Source of the DNA: Casuarius casuarius | Taxonomy: Eukaryota; Chordata; Aves; Casuariiformes; Casuariidae | Assembly: GCA_003342895.1 (NCBI GenBank) | Contig: PTFA01000397.1 | Coordinates: 513,151-577,150, forward strand | Reading direction: 5' to 3' | Length of the DNA stretch: 64,000 bases | In this document: positions 35,101 to 49,890 of the stretch, piece by piece | Layout: each line of letters opens with the position of its first letter | How positions within the stretch are numbered: position 1 is the stretch's first letter | The notes under the pieces: model-generated | The model's database searches: none | The model's input: only the letters and a program-made list of their open reading frames with translations | What the model was told of the DNA's origin: nothing | Position numbers and translations under genes: made by a program

Positions 35101-38100
35101 CTTACCATGATTTTGTCCAATTGCCATCAGTTTTTGGCAGACTAGAGCATTCTGCTGTTAGTTTCATTCAATCAACCTATAGTTCGAAATTTAGTTTCCT
35201 CTTTACGCCCATTGTCTTAAAGCTCCAGTTTATGTATTTCCCTCTGGCAGACCTCAGGCATCTAAAGAATGTCATGTGGACTCCTCAGCAGCAGATTACC
35301 TGCAGTGGATAACTGTTTAATCATGTTGGTAACCCTGGATTCAGGTTGACTGACATCCAAAATAGTCAATAGTGCCCAGCATTTCTAAAATTTCTGCCAC
35401 ATTTTGGAGTCTGGATACCTTCAAACTGAGACAAGAACATTAAAAACCGCTGACAGTTGGCTCATTGGCTGTAGATGTGCCATATTACTCCTTTATATGC
35501 TCTTTTAGAGGAATTATGCAGTGAGGGAGAAGATGATTAAGAGATAGCCTACATATAAAGAAGATCCAGGTCTCATTTCCTTATAGTTCTATATTGAAAA
35601 TTATAACCGTAGTAGACCATGAGCACTACTAATATTTCTGAGATTAAATACTTTGCCTGGAAATTCTTGGTTTTTTTCATAGTGTTCAGTGCTACCTTTG
35701 CAAGCAGGAGATACCCACTGTTTCAGACGTTAGTCTGAGTATCTGCACTTTCTTTCTATTCACTAAGCTCTTAAGAGATCTGTTACAGAGTACAACTTGT
35801 TTTCCACATGTTCAATAAAAAAGTTTTGCAAAGGAAACAAAAAAAACCTCTCTGAAACATTAGTCAAGACAAGTGAGAGGCTAACTATAATTAAATATGA
35901 AGTGATATAAATTCTTTTAAGAACTGTCATTTCTCTTTTGACCCTTAGCAATATTTTGTTATTTAAATTTGCACAGATTCCTGAAGGGCTGACAGTATTG
36001 CAAGATTCTTAGGTAAAGAATCAAGTCTTATCTATTATGAATATTTCTCATCTCTGAAAATAATACTGACTATGGTACCAAGTTATTAAGCCACATTTTG
36101 AAAGGCAAAAAAATGAGACTATGAATGCATTTTCTTAAGGCAGTCATGCTTTAAACAATGATACCAATCTTGCTAACTTTGATTCTGGGTCACATGAAGT
36201 TCTGTAACTTTGAAAAACACATCTTGTGTATAATTCATATTGCACAAAAATGCTTCAATGGTAGATTAGGAGAAGAGTGTGGGAGAAAAATATTGTATGC
36301 TTGAAGCCTACTTGCTTACCTTAATATTTTTCTATAAGTTTTTAAACTATTCTTATTTTCAAACTCAGGTATTGAGCATTGTGATGGAGATTTATTTAAT
36401 GAGTAAGTGCCAGTTGTAATTTTTATGTTATCCTTCCAAGTAACTGTGACTGCAGTGAATTACTTCTCAGTTCTTTGTTGCAATATTTTTGTGACCTTTA
36501 ACTAAGATTTTAGACCACAGTTCCCAGTTCACAGTAGGCCGCAAATGTTGAGTTTAAGCGTGCCTAATTAACAAAGCAGTGAGAACTGGCTTTCTTCACT
36601 TCTCAGGGAGGCAGTTTCATTTCTTTGCTGTGGGACAGCTGAAACAACAGCTTGATTAGAGGAAAAGATCTGATGTTTCTACACCTTAAGCATAATAGCA
36701 CATTAACTAGTGAGAGGAAGTTACCTACTCAAAGCCTTCTTGTGCACTTCTGTCCTCAACTTCCTTACACAATGGTTTTCCATCTTTTTTTTTTTTTAAA
36801 GGCATGATCTGTCATCCAGCTTCTGAGGTGGAAAGCAGGGTTTTTGCTGGGAAACTGCATTAGCCTGTGAGGTGTCATGGTGATTTTGCGTTGCAGTGTT
36901 TTCCTAGGATGTTCCTTGCCTTTTTTCTCTCTGCTAGGAACCTACATATTCCTGAAGCCAGAACAAGAGTTCTCCTTAGAAGAGACTTGCTTGTTCAGGA
37001 TATTTAATGAAAGTCTGTGCCTTTGTTTCTGGAATGAATTTAAAAGATGCAGGAATTATGTTACTTGTGTATAGCCTCTTTGAGAGAAATCTATAGCAGT
37101 ATATACATGGCAATTTATTGTTCTTACTTATTAAGGAAGCTTGCTGCACACAAAGGAGCCTCCTGGTTTATGGCATTCTTTGTATGAACTTCACCAATAC
37201 AGAGACAAAGTCTAAAATGAGCTAAAGTGACCTAAAGTGATTCTAACTTCAGAATGAAATGGTAATAGTGATTAAAATTTTAAAATTATAGGGTTTTTTT
37301 TCCAAAAAAGTAGGGAATACAAGTGGATTCATTGTAATCTATTATAGGCATTTTATTGAATCTCGCAATTTTGACCCTATCCAAATCACTTTGTTTTGAG
37401 CGTTTATATGAAGCATGATGTGAAGGTGAAAATGGACAGCGAGTAGATTTTATTTGTTTGCTGCTGTTTCTGCTATTAGAGATGAAACCTAGCTCCTTTG
37501 TTTCACAACTTGTTTCCAGGCCAGCTGTTAAGCTATCTTCCTAATAGTTGCAGTTCTCTACATTTAAAGCCCGGCAGCAGAGAGCTGGAGGGTAAAGAAT
37601 AAAAGACGGTTGTATGTCTCGAGCTTAATTATTTGCAAGACTGTGCGAAATAAAGAGTTGCTAGACATTTGTCTGTCCGTTGCATCACCTCAGAATCTCT
37701 TATTAACACATGTGCCAGTACACTTGAAAAGCTGCCAGCAGAGAAAAATATGATTACAGAGAAATGAGCAGTGGAATATAGCGCCAAGAAATAAGAACAT
37801 ACTAGCGGCAAAAGGACAGAGATCAAGGTGGTATAAAGTTGCTTAGAAAGGAGTGAGAGTAACGAAAGAAGAGGTAAATTGGACTACAGCAGCTGGAAAG
37901 CCAGAAAAGAGAGACAGTAAAGTAAAACAAAAGCGAACAGCTACCTAGGTGAGAGCTACCTCAATGTGCAAAGATCAAGTACCGAACAATGCTATGCAAG
38001 AGGGAGATGTGCTAACAGAAAAAGATCAAGTGCTTCAACACAGTGATCTATGAGATAGATGCACTAATGGAAAGAAATTAGCTCCTGGCACGCTGCCATT

Positions 38101-40621
38101 CAGAAAAAAAAGGCGCTTAGAAGAGGACTGGAGTACCGGAGAAGACACAGCATACACGATGTGCAGAAATACAATGTGGAGACAAAGAGAACCTTCTTCT
38201 GAGCACTGATTCTACTGAGAGAAAATACACAAGAATAATACAAAGCTAGATTTTTATCAGGATGGCATTGTGCAAAGGTATTACCGGTATGGGTAATGGA
38301 AAACGGCTGCTGGCTGTGCAGGCTGCTGTTCGGTAGCAAATGGTGCTCAGTGCTCAGTTCCCATCAATGAGAGCCAGTCCAGAGTCAAATGAGCCAGAGC
38401 AATCCTTTGATCCTTCTTCGCTTCTGCTTTGACCCATCAGGATGCAGTTGGCTACACCCTATTTTGTATACAAAATCTCATCATGTCAGCTATAGGGAAA
38501 AAAAAGCCTGTAGTATTCATGACAAATGTAACAATTAAATCACTGCAGAGCTGTACAAACAGCTCAGCTCGTTCCTTAACTGTGCCACAGCAAGGCTCAG
38601 CATTTGTGGGTGGTTTTAAGCTACTTTCCACTTCTTTAGCCTGAAAACTTTCAGGAGTGAATAACTTTTGATGCAAAACAGGATATTGTTCCTGGTATAA
38701 TCTCTAACCCTGACAGGCAAGACAGCACACGTGTAAAAGTGCAAAACCGAAAGACGATGTAATGACTTTTTAGTCAGCTGTGACAGGACGGCAGGATCTT
38801 CTGCTAGCTTGTGATGTTGAGAAGGGTCTGCAACAGGGTTTGGAGGCAGTGATTGATTCATGATGACTTCGTCTGACATGCATGATAAACTGACACACCG
38901 CCTTATATGCAGAGGATATGGGGAAACCCAGAGTGCAGAACAAATAGATTAAAAGGGAATGCAACCACTTTCTGTGGTATGTAAAAAAAAAAAAAAAAAA
39001 TTGGTTTCATGATAACTTAGGAAAGTGCAACTGTATGCTAATTATAATAAAAAGACACAGAAGAGACTCCCTATTGTTCAGAATCTATGCAAAGTTCAAA
39101 AGCATATTTTTTGAAAAATCAGAGATTGGCTAGGAAGTGAAAACTGTTATAGCATTGTAAAAAAACAAACAAAAAAACCCACCAAACCCAAACTAACCAA
39201 ACTAGCTCCTTCCTACTAATAAAGAAAGCGGAAATTCAACTGATTGCTTGGACACTCTGGGATTCCTTACATCTTTGGGGACTGCGACAAAATTATCAAA
39301 GCAATTTAAATCCAAGTCTAAAACAGGGAAAGTATTTTCAGGTTAACAAAAATATCAGTGCAAGGGAATTTTGTTAAGTTTATTGGAAAATAAGAAGTCA
39401 GACGGGAGTAGAGATATGAAACACACCCTAAGTGCTCTTCACATAAGCTTTTGAGGAAAAAAGACATCAATATCTCTTTAAGTAGATGATCCCTGTTGGG
39501 ATCGCGAGGGTCCTATCTAGGAACACTGGGATGCAAAATTAGTCTTTACTGTATTTGTAGCACTGAGCAGTGTGGTTATACTGCACTGTGTTTACTTTGA
39601 ACCTTTTTTTTTTTTTTTGCATAGTCGTAATTTCTTGTTAAAAAACTCTGTATAGAGAAGTTATATGTCTACCCAAATGCAATGCTCAGTCACATCATTC
39701 ACAATTCAGATTACTACTGGCCCCTATGGCGTTAAGCAGCGCATGTTGTTGCATTTGCATTTTTCTTCTAAGTCTGAAAGAAAGCTGTTTTTGTTACAAC
39801 TTGTGTTATGGTAATGGCAAGAGACCCCAGCAGAAGCTGAACCTCCTTTTTGACTGTAATATATTTCCAGATGAGGAACTGAGACGAAGGGGTTAAATGA
39901 CCTCTCCTGTGACACAAATCTTCAGAATCCCAGAAAGAACCTTTCTCCTGAAATATCCTTATTTTAATTACTAAAATTGCTGTTTATATTCTAGGGCTAA
40001 AGTCTACCTCTTCTAATGTAATAACCATCCCCTTTATCTTAAAATTAAGCAGAAATATATGCTCTAGGGAAATGGAAACAGCTTTTCAGGCATTTTATTC
40101 TTCCATCTAAAAGTTAGTGGCCTAGAAAATTAAGTAAACAACCAGTTTAGGTAGTTTAACCAGATGTAATTTTTGTAGTTCTGTTATTTCCATGAAAATG
40201 TGAAGATAGTTATAAGATTATCTACCGAGTCTCATTTATTACAGCAATTACATAGTCTTGCATTCTGAAAAGGATATGTAGAAACACCAAGTGCATAACA
40301 ATAAAGTATTTCTGCAAATATGGTTAACTTTGTTTTTGTTTAACCATATCCTCTCATATTCCTTCCCTTACTCCTGTCCTTCACTTCTCAGCTCTAGAAC
40401 ACATAAACTGTAAAATATCTGCATTAAAATCCATAAATAATTTTACTGAATATAGCATAATATTTAAGCACCAACTCCTCTTAGTGTAAATTCTTGTGAA
40501 TATGTATTTACTATTCTGATCTCTATTCTGAGCTATTTGAAGTCTGACAAATTGGAGCTTGTTTTTCAATTGCCTTATTATACAGTGGAAGCAGAGCATC
40601 ACAGCATCTACTGTAGGCCGT
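35101..40621. other. Non-coding sequence
   Basis: AT-rich. A/T homopolymers lie at 36787-36798, 38982-39000 and 39605-39619. No gene, RNA or identifiable element was seen. 37540-37990 is less AT-rich and could be a conserved non-coding element, but that cannot be judged from one genome. Confidence 0.5.
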
Positions 40622-41320
40622 TGTGGGGAAGAGCTGCTTGACTCGCACAGCTTAAACCAAATCAGCATCAAAGGGGTTTAGTGATTTGTTATAGACGTGT
40701 AATTAACTGCTAGTCAGAGAGCTGTACACTTATCATTATCATGATCATTATCAGCAATATAATGGATAAACCTTAATACCAGAAATGTACCAAAATCTAA
40801 TGAGCAACTAACAATTTCTAAAGGCCCTTCTACATCTCCTATAATTTTAATCCCATAAATGCGCCCGGACACACAGACAAAGTGACAGCCCCTCTGCCAG
40901 CAGCCGCCTGGGTTGCCTGGGGGAGGATGCTCTGCCTGCCCCGGACAGAGGTTGCAATGCCAGCGTGGTGTTGTTTGGTGGTGGCATTTCCATTCCCATG
41001 TCTACCCTACCAATTGCAAATTTTCTTTCTCTCTGTTACACTTCTGCTCAAACTCTTTTCTTGCGGAAGTCTCTGTTTAATTCTCCAGTTACTGCTTAAC
41101 CCAGCTGATGGTTGTTTTCCTTTTGGATATGATTATTTTGGGGGCATTCACACGCACACAGAGTTGACACTCACCTTTTTATGTCACCATTTGGTGCTAT
41201 CCAGGCCATTTGCCAAATGTGAGCTGTGCAGGTGTCCCCTTACAGGCCTATCTTGGTCCTGCCTCACAATGGCATCGTTAAAATTTTATGTCAGGGTCAG
41301 TGTATTAATACCCCCCTGCA
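40622..41320 (-). mobile_element. LTR, copy 5 (most complete)
   Basis: It begins TGTGGGGAAGAGCTGCTTGAC, like copies 3 and 4. It then has the 'aaatcagcatcaaaggggttta' segment, a TATA-like stretch on the minus strand near 40841, the GC-rich 'gaggatgctctgcctgcccc' core at 40922, and the U3 segment with 'acttctgctcaaactc', 'cccagctgatggttgttttcc' and 'tatccaggccatttgcc'. It appears to be a solo LTR, as no internal coding sequence lies beside it. The right end (possibly at 'cccccctgca', about 41320) is uncertain. Confidence 0.75.
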
Positions 41321-44300
41321 ATTCTTAATCGGCTACCTAATTTTAACCGTATTAAGTAGTCCCATCAAAAACATAGGCAAAGCACTTTGATGAATAACAC
41401 TAGGTATATATACAGGAGATTAACTTTTTGCTTATGACACACACAATTATTTTACTATAAACAAAGCGCAGTTCAGTGCAATATGATTTACATAAAACTC
41501 CAGAAAAATAACGACTAATCATCCTAAAATATGCATCATTAATTTAACTCTACAAATCATTTGAATTTTAGATACGACACACAAATTGCTTTCTGACTGA
41601 AAAAAAAATCCTCATTATTAAAGTTTGCAGTAATTTAAGACTGTTGGTAACATCAACAAACAATAAAAGACTAGTCACCAGAGGGAAACAGAGCAAACCC
41701 CCTATAGAAATACATGTAGGAATTGTCCTGCTCCTGAAGTCAAAACTTCTGTGGAAAACGCTATCAGCCTAATAAATATTTTTTTGTGTGCATTTTGAGT
41801 GACAGCATGAAGAGACACAAATATATATCTACCGCACGTATACCAGCAGTACAGTGGGACTAGAAGGTGCTCTGCTCCACACTACTTATTCCCCATGTTC
41901 CAATACAGGTAAGCATCAGGAAAACCCAAGGAAAAGGTTATGATGGTCCTTAAAACCATTCAAAAATTCATTCAAGAGATTTATTCCAGAATTTGAGACT
42001 ATACATGAATAATAATAATAAAAAATCTTTCCCAAAGAAGAAAGAAATGGAAATGTTAATAGAATTCATCACAGAATAGAAAAAAAAATTAGTTTGTTGC
42101 TGTAGTAACTGCACTAAAGAATCTGAAATATATTGTGCATTATCATGTGCTTATAGCGGTACAGGAATGCCCCTAAATTTCCCATTAGCCACTAAATAAA
42201 TCAAACCATAACATTTTCTTTCAAATTTTGAATAGATTTGACATATTGTGGAAATGAACACCTGTATACAATGGCTGATAATCAGATCTCCAAGCCCCAG
42301 GTTCATTTTGTTGCTCAGTATGTCCTTTCTTTCCAAAGCTGATTCATGAGAATCCTCTATGCTATTAGTTCTCGCAGGTATTTGAAAAAAAGGCATTTCT
42401 AATTTTTTCAAGAGTGAGAGTGCTTCTCACCTCTCTGCTGGAAAATCAATATTCTCTAAGCAGACCTAGAATGAGAGATTCACAGGAGAGGAGCGGGGAG
42501 GAACACAAAGGGACTAGAGAAATATTATCGGAGAAGCTTTGATCAGCAATGACAAGCGCATCTGAAAGGACATTTAATCTGCATTACGCCAGACACAGAG
42601 ATGAGGACTGTCTGATGGAACTGGTGCGAGAATGGGCATGTATGCCTGTAGCTTTCCTTCATGGGAGGCATCTCCCAGGGTGTCTTCATAGTTCCAGATT
42701 CCCTAATCTATCAGATGCATTGTGCAGTGCTTATCTAATGAAGCCAAACTTACATCACAATGGAAAGTATCTGCTGGGATAAAGAATCTTAGGAAAACTG
42801 GGTCTGGTGGTCTCAAGCCTCCCTTAGACTACCTTGATATCCATTTTGCACAAACCTCAGGCTTAAAGATAAACAGGTTAAAAGTTAAATGTATGCATAA
42901 AGTCATTGAGGATTATGGTTGGGGAGGGATTATGAAGGTATGTGTGGGTAGTATGCACAAGTGATAGTGGGCACCACACATTGATGGGGAAACACCCAGT
43001 AAGAAATGACATGAGAGAGAGAAATACTATGGATGAAAATAGATGTATCCATCTCTTACATATCCTGTAAGATGCATAACATATTATCAGTTATAACTAG
43101 GGATGCAGTACGTAACATAGGAGAAGAATATACATGAAAAATCAAACCGTGATCTTGCAATGCAGAAGCCGTCATTTCCTTAAGTACTGCAGCCTTATGT
43201 GGAAGCATGTTGTGTTTGAGCAGAACAGATGTAAATATGGTGGCTAGAAGCCTGGATGATTCTCAAAGAGACAGAATTGCTTCCTTCTCTTTCTCTGCTA
43301 AGAATATTTATTACTAAATTCTTTGAAAATTTGCATCAAAGCCTTCTTCGCCATACTTTATGTTACATTGTGTTCTTGATAATTAACACAGTGTTCTTTT
43401 TTTGTGTTGTCACTTGTCTAAACACTTTTTTCCATATTTTTTTCTTAACATGTCCTCTAAAAATATCCATTTTTGTATTCATAGTTTGAACTAAGTGCAA
43501 GCATTGTGAAATATGAATGATGGCATAAAATTGATATGATTACCATTTTCAGAACATACGGATTAATTTAGTTAGTAATGTCTTTTACTGGTGGCAGATG
43601 AAGAAGGATGGCTGGCGATGGTGGTGGATCTCAGCAGATTTTACATGCAGAAGTGCAAAATTTGAGTGGGTGCTATTAAGGAATGAAGCTCGGCAGCTTA
43701 GTGCATACAAAAATTCACACCAATGGACTGTAACAGCTTCACTGTCTTCCATGTACCTTCATAGCTATCTATCTGAAGTATTAGATATCTGCAGAACCAG
43801 ACTGAGTCATAACTTCTGTGTTTAAAATGTTCACCTGTTATTTTAGATCATGAATTATTTTCTGCATTAAGAGCAAAAAAAAAGTTCATACTATTTTTTT
43901 GCTACAGAAAGTAATCTTGCTTTCTCTAATAACAGAGAATTATAACTTGGAAATTTGCTTTTTCTAAAAAAAAAAAAAAAAAAGCCATAGCTACAGAACT
44001 ACTTTTAGTTTCATCTTTTTTATCTGTGTAAAAAAAAAACATGTAAACCTTTTAATAGTGTGATTATTTCCTAAAAGTTTGTATTGCATGAAGGGCAAAT
44101 CCCATTATGCAGCCTTTCCTTCCAATGTATATGCACCCACATACGGTTGTTCTTACAAGAACTTATCTTGTGCCTTCCTAATATGACAACTGCCAAAGTA
44201 AACAGAAATATTAATCATCTGAACCTATTTATAATGTGTGCAACTGTTGTAGTATTCCACCATAAAACATTTTTGGAAGACATTTTGCTGCCAATGCCTC

Positions 44301-47300
44301 TTTTTTGTTTAAAAATTACACACAAAGCCCAAGCAAATAAACAAGAAAACCCATTAAAGCCACCTAATATTTGGCTACTTAAAACTTTATAACAGTAAAT
44401 GGATAACATCAGTCTATCTTCATACTTAGCTAGAACCCTTATGGCCTAAGCCAGTGCCCTTAATTAAACAGTTCCTATATTTGTCCCTAGCCACATGTCA
44501 GAAGTGGAGGTTATAGCTCTCTTATTAATGGGGAACTGCAGGGAATCTTGTCAATGGGGCAAATTTCATTTTAGATTATACAACAGAATAGTTCTGCACT
44601 ACACAAGTTGACGGGGAAAGATGCAAAAGTTGGTTAGGAGACTAAAAGAGAAACAAAACTCAGCAATCTGATGTCTGCACAAGCTGAAGCTGATGGTCTA
44701 CAATGAGGTACTTTTACAGTACTTTATTTATATCTTTCTAAATGACCATATCAGTAGAGCCAATTTAAAGCTATGCTGTTTAGTATTAGCATAGCAACTC
44801 CAAAGCTTTGGCAAAAATCCTGTACAGCACTTCACAGCACAGCTGCCCATCTTCAGTTTTCTGCATGTGACAATGAGTAAAGGACCCAGAAAAAGCCTAT
44901 AATGCTAATTTGGAAAACTAAGTAGTGCCAGTAGCATGTCAAAGGAATAGAAATTGGCTAAAAGCCCCATGGCTCACAGCCAGCTTGGTTCACCTTCTCC
45001 TGTGTCCCAGGATAAACTTGTGGCTTGCATTACTGAGGGATACCACTGTGAAAATGCCTTCGCCTTCAGTCTGTTTATCCCAGATCCTCAGCAGACTGAG
45101 CACCTAAATGAGCCACTGCTCAGTTAGCTACCATCTGCGAAGGTGACAGTTTAGGTGAACATGTATCCAATGCCACAGCACCCAGGTGTTCAAAAGTCTT
45201 CGGATGGCCTTCCAGAACTCTGAGATGGATGTAAAATGAAATATTGCATTAAATGCCCTGAATAAATGGAAATCTTTTCCCCTGTCTTCCTCTGTGCAAT
45301 GGAGCTACATAGCATTTGTATATGGCAAAGCAGAAAAACCTGTAGTCTACGTTTGTCCCTTGAATTAATAGTCATCAAGGGAAAAGAGATGAAACTTATT
45401 AAATGTTTTCACCACTTTTTACCCAGGTAATAGGTATGTCCATGTTGGTCTTTTTAGTCTCTTCTTCAATATGCACATGCATATTGGGTTCACCAACCTT
45501 CCTTATAATCATGGGGGCTCCAAAGTTTTAAAAGAAAGCTCAGAGCAGTTGCTTGTTGTTCAAACTAGCAGTTGCTAGTTTGTGTTCACTGAGAATTAAA
45601 AATAGCAAGTATCATCAGACTTTACAAATGTATGAATTGGCAACACTGTGTGCTCCAGCAAACTCCATCAATTTTATAGGAAAGTGCCTCCGTGTCCTCC
45701 AGAAGCCTCTGCTGAGCAACCCCACTCCCATACAGGGTCCCAACGGGGACCACAGACACTGCTGCCCTCTCTGGAACATGTAACAGGCTGAATAAGGGCT
45801 TATACTGATACCCTAAAGCTACTGTTCTAAAGGCTGCACTGAAACACACAGCGAAATCTTCTATTTCCTGCAAAAATCCTATTTTAGGAGTGAGCAGAGG
45901 AGAAAACTGAGGGTATTAAGTCAACAGCATAGACCCTACATTTTAAGAAATTCTGCATATTTTACGCATTCTGTTTAACGCTTTTTTAATATAGTCTTCT
46001 GTCACTGGTGTCAGTAGAAAAAGCTGGTGCTCATCTCAGCAAAAGCCAAAATGAATTGCTTCTCTCTTCTCCTGTCCTCTAACTGCAGAAGCAAAATTGC
46101 CATGGATTACTGAAGAGCCTGTTTGTTCATTATTACATTAGTTCTGTATTTTCACTTATGACCCTTTTGTCACTAACCTGACTTTTTAGATTCTAACAAT
46201 TTAGACTCCAGTTTATTTCCTGGTACTAGACTTGGGTTGATTTTGGAGGGAGTTAGATTTCAGCCAAAGTATCTGAGTTACTTCTGAAAACAAGACTAAG
46301 GAGAAACATGTTGTTTTGTCTATGTCAAAAATTGTAGGTTAGAAGTTTCATTCTCCAGTGACTTTGGCAGAAAGGTAAAACTAGCTCAGGTTGACACAAG
46401 CTAGGACAAATCCTGAAACCCTGTACTATTAGGCCAACAGAAAGCCTGGGGCTTTCTTATTTATGGTCATAAATAGTGGCCCAAAATCATAAATACAGGG
46501 CTAAATGCAAAAGCAACAAAGGAATATACAATGGCAAATGACCATGAATATGAAATATGCGTGTACTTATTTTTGAATTACTTCTGTTTCCTGATAGTCT
46601 TTTCTCTGTCTAATGATAGATGTCTTGCAAGACAGGAGGTTCAACCCTAAATGCTCATGGTCCAACGTGCATACTGATCATCTACCATGTCCGCATTACC
46701 CATCAAAGATAGGGTCACACACCACATAATGAACTACATGACAGTTAGTATTGTATGAGCAATTCACATCACATTCCTCAAGTCTTGAACTAGATGTCTT
46801 CACATTTTTTTTCAGGTGTTGGAAAAGACACCTGCTTAAATATGAGAACAAAATGTCATATATCCATAAGACACAGTTTTTCTAATTCTGCAGGTGCCCT
46901 AGCTTCTCCATGCTTAAGGTTACATTAAGATTTGCATTTAATGCACAATTAAATTCATGCTAGAATGACTGAATTTGGTGTCTATTTATAATAATAGCTT
47001 TTCAGAGAATAAATGAACTTTCCTCTTTTTTTTTCTCAAAGATTTTGCTAACTTTGGCAGCATGACATGTTTCCCTCCTTCCCATCAAAGAAAAACAGTT
47101 GAAATATTTTTTTCTCCTTAAGAATATCAGTTACATTTGAAGTCTGACATCCAACTGTCCTATGGATCCCAGCATACCTGACATGTTAATTTATTGGGGT
47201 GGAGGGAAGGAATGTGAGAAACTGCATTTTTATTTTCTGCCTGCATTTTATTTTCTGATACTACATTGGTATTTTTAATAAAAGTAACTTTTATGTAAGC

Positions 47301-48979
47301 TGAGAAGCCATAGGTATATATATATATCTTTTTTTTGCTGTTTGCAAGATAAAATATTTGCATAGAGACTGGCATAGATGTGAATGCCAACTTAATGGTT
47401 TCTTAGATTTTTGTAATTAGGTTTCTGGAAAATTAATCTAAGAAATGTAAGTGAAAGAATAGAAGCAACAACATAGTAATTGAATGTCATTGGCCACGGC
47501 CCATCTCTCTAATATTTGATAGCTGTACTGAGACCATGCTTAAGCACACAGTCTGTGAATCATCCAAATTAATGAAACACAGAACTGAAACAAGAACCCA
47601 GAAGTCTGTGATATTATGATGAGACGTCTTCCTTCTTTCCTCGGATACATGGCTAAGTCAGCCTACACTGTCACCCTACACAGCATCTTTTTATTTTGTT
47701 TTATAGCATAAAATATGAATGTATGCTAGATAACGTTGTGTCTAAACTAACATTTTTGTTCAGCTGAAAAGCATGCTTTTGAAGCATATCTCCTGCTTTG
47801 GTTTGTGTTGCAGAGCAGCTTTAGAGCATGCAAACTGGATTCCTTTCAGATGAAACTCAGCTGGGAGATATGCTTGAATTATTAATGGGCATACAGTCCC
47901 TGGGACCAGACTAGAAGCGGGAGGAAGTAAAACCCCAAATCACATACAGTGTGCATGGCAGATCCTCAGGACCAGGTGCTTCACTCTGCAGGTCCATGCC
48001 TCCTGGGTTGCACAACTTGCTAATGTAGACGTAGGCAATGTGCCTTTACTTTACATTTGCATGCCTGCTTGTTTTTCTCTGGAGGAGAAAAAGATCAAAG
48101 AATATAACATTTTTCACCCTGTTTCTGTAGCAAGCTGAGACAAGTGATAACCAAAGGATATATGAACAGCCTTACCTGTTTTCTCTGTGCATGTGTGTAG
48201 ATTATTAAGTATATCATACTTTCACAATATATTTGAGAAATAATCCTCTGGGGACATGTTGTATCACGGAGCACATCAGAAGCACGAGACAAAAAATGCT
48301 TTTGTTTTCGCATCTTTAGGGACTTTTACCAAAGATCATTGTGGGTAACAAGATACTCCAGTCCCATTAGTGTTGATATAGTAGACTTCTGACTAGGAGA
48401 AAGCATATGTCATTGAGCCCTTTAAGCTTCAGAACAGTTACCAGAGGGTGCTCTCTTGGATTAAGAAGGATTGAAGCATGGATAAGAAGGAAGTATGCAG
48501 GATCTAGACTGACGCAGAGCTAGGTAGTTCACAAATTTAGGACATTTGACCTTGTCAGGCAATTCCGGTTGCAATTTTGAAAGGCAGCTAGAATTCTATG
48601 ATTTTTAATAAAGTTCTAATAAATCGCAGATATAAATCAGTTAAACAAAGCATTCACTCAATCAGCTAATTAACTATAATTTTAATTAAGTCAGAGATTT
48701 ATTAAATTATAATGATGTAAGACTAAAAGCCTTCAGGCTGCATAATATGACTGACAACTTCTTTTATTAAACCCAGTACCTAGATAGTGTTGTGTGCTTT
48801 CCAGTCCTTTAAGGTGTTACATAAACCCTTTAAGAATCACCACTGACCTTACCAACAACTCCTTGGTGTTTATGAGCGGCTGTTAAAGTATCCTTAAGAC
48901 AAAAGGTACTCTGAGTCCATTGCCTTGTAGAGCAACCAAAAACCAGCTAGCAGCTGAGCACTGACTATGAAGAATACCA
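41321..48979. other. Non-coding sequence
   Basis: AT-rich. An A run of 17 lies near 43967-43983, and a short (TA)n lies at 47313-47327. Several frames of 70-100 codons lack motifs and look like chance. No repeat family is recognisable by eye. Confidence 0.5.
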
Positions 48980-49560
48980 ATCTCCAGTGCTTGCAAAGGT
49001 AACTATTTTGAGAAATATGTGTAATGGTTGTCACACCCTTGTTTCAAAAGGATAGAGCTTAAGCCCAAGGAAGACCTGACCGCTCTCTCAGCCAGAAGTG
49101 CAAGGGATGGGGGGCTTTGGAGCTCCTGTGCAATGAGCATGGAGATAATTCATGGGATCCTGCAAATATTATTCCCAGGACAACACTGGGAGAGGTGGAT
49201 GAGATGTTTTCTAAATTTTGTGCTATACACCACCCAGAGAAATGCCAGGAGTGTGGAGCAGGTCTCTGGCTGCTGTTGCCATTGTTCCAGCAAGAGGTCC
49301 AAACACGAACTGCTGCTGAGCAGGGAATCGAGCAGCTGGAGGAGGAGCTGAGGTTGGTACAGCAGAGGGGAGCTTCAAATCAGGCTGGGTGTTAAGAGCA
49401 GAACTAAATGCCTTGGTGAGACTTATCCAGCAAGCACCCAGGAAGGACAGTCTGATATTCCCCCTTGGACAACTCCTATCAAATACTCTGTTGTGAATGT
49501 GGTTAGGAGATCCGTCAATCACCTTGGTCCACTGTTTCGGATCAGAACGTTCTCTCATAT
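48980..49560 (+). pseudogene. Unassigned coding-like remnant
   Basis: A plus-strand frame at 49117-49395 reads NEHGDNSWDPANIIPRTTLG, a Cys pair (CQECG) and then a heptad-like helical stretch (GIEQLEEELRLVQQRG). The frame just upstream (49028-49110) has LKPKEDLTALSARSARDGG and may be its start after a frameshift. A zinc-knuckle-like Cys pair followed by a coiled coil would suit ORF1 of a LINE or a retroviral internal protein, but I cannot assign it. Confidence 0.3.
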
Positions 49561-49810
49561 CTAGATGACTAGCTAGGGAGTTCCTGGACCACCCAGGAAT
49601 TATTGACTAAGACCACTGGGTGTGCACACAGGCACAACCCTGCCTGATACCCTGCTACACCACCATCGTAACTACAGGACAGACTTGAAACTCATAACTT
49701 AATTTCCATATCAAAATGCTAAGAGTCTGCAAAACTTTAGAAGGCCTTGCTTAAAGCAACTTCAGAGAGAAAAAGGATAATGGCCTTGTCAAGTTTTAAA
49801 GAAAATGTGT

Positions 49811-49890
49811 TAACATTCATTAATGGTCATTACACATTAACAGTCATTACACTAATAGTCATTAACAGTCATTACAAGAACATTCATTAT
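49811..49890 (+). repeat. Degenerate tandem repeat, TCATTAnn-type unit
   Basis: About seven imperfect units built on 'cattcattaa', 'ggtcattaca' and 'agtcattaac'. A similar short array ('ttataagaag') lies at 50245-50280. Confidence 0.7.

Noticed and set aside
47313..47338. Short TA run and T run as a promoter or terminator
   Set aside because: Simple-sequence composition only; no supporting context.
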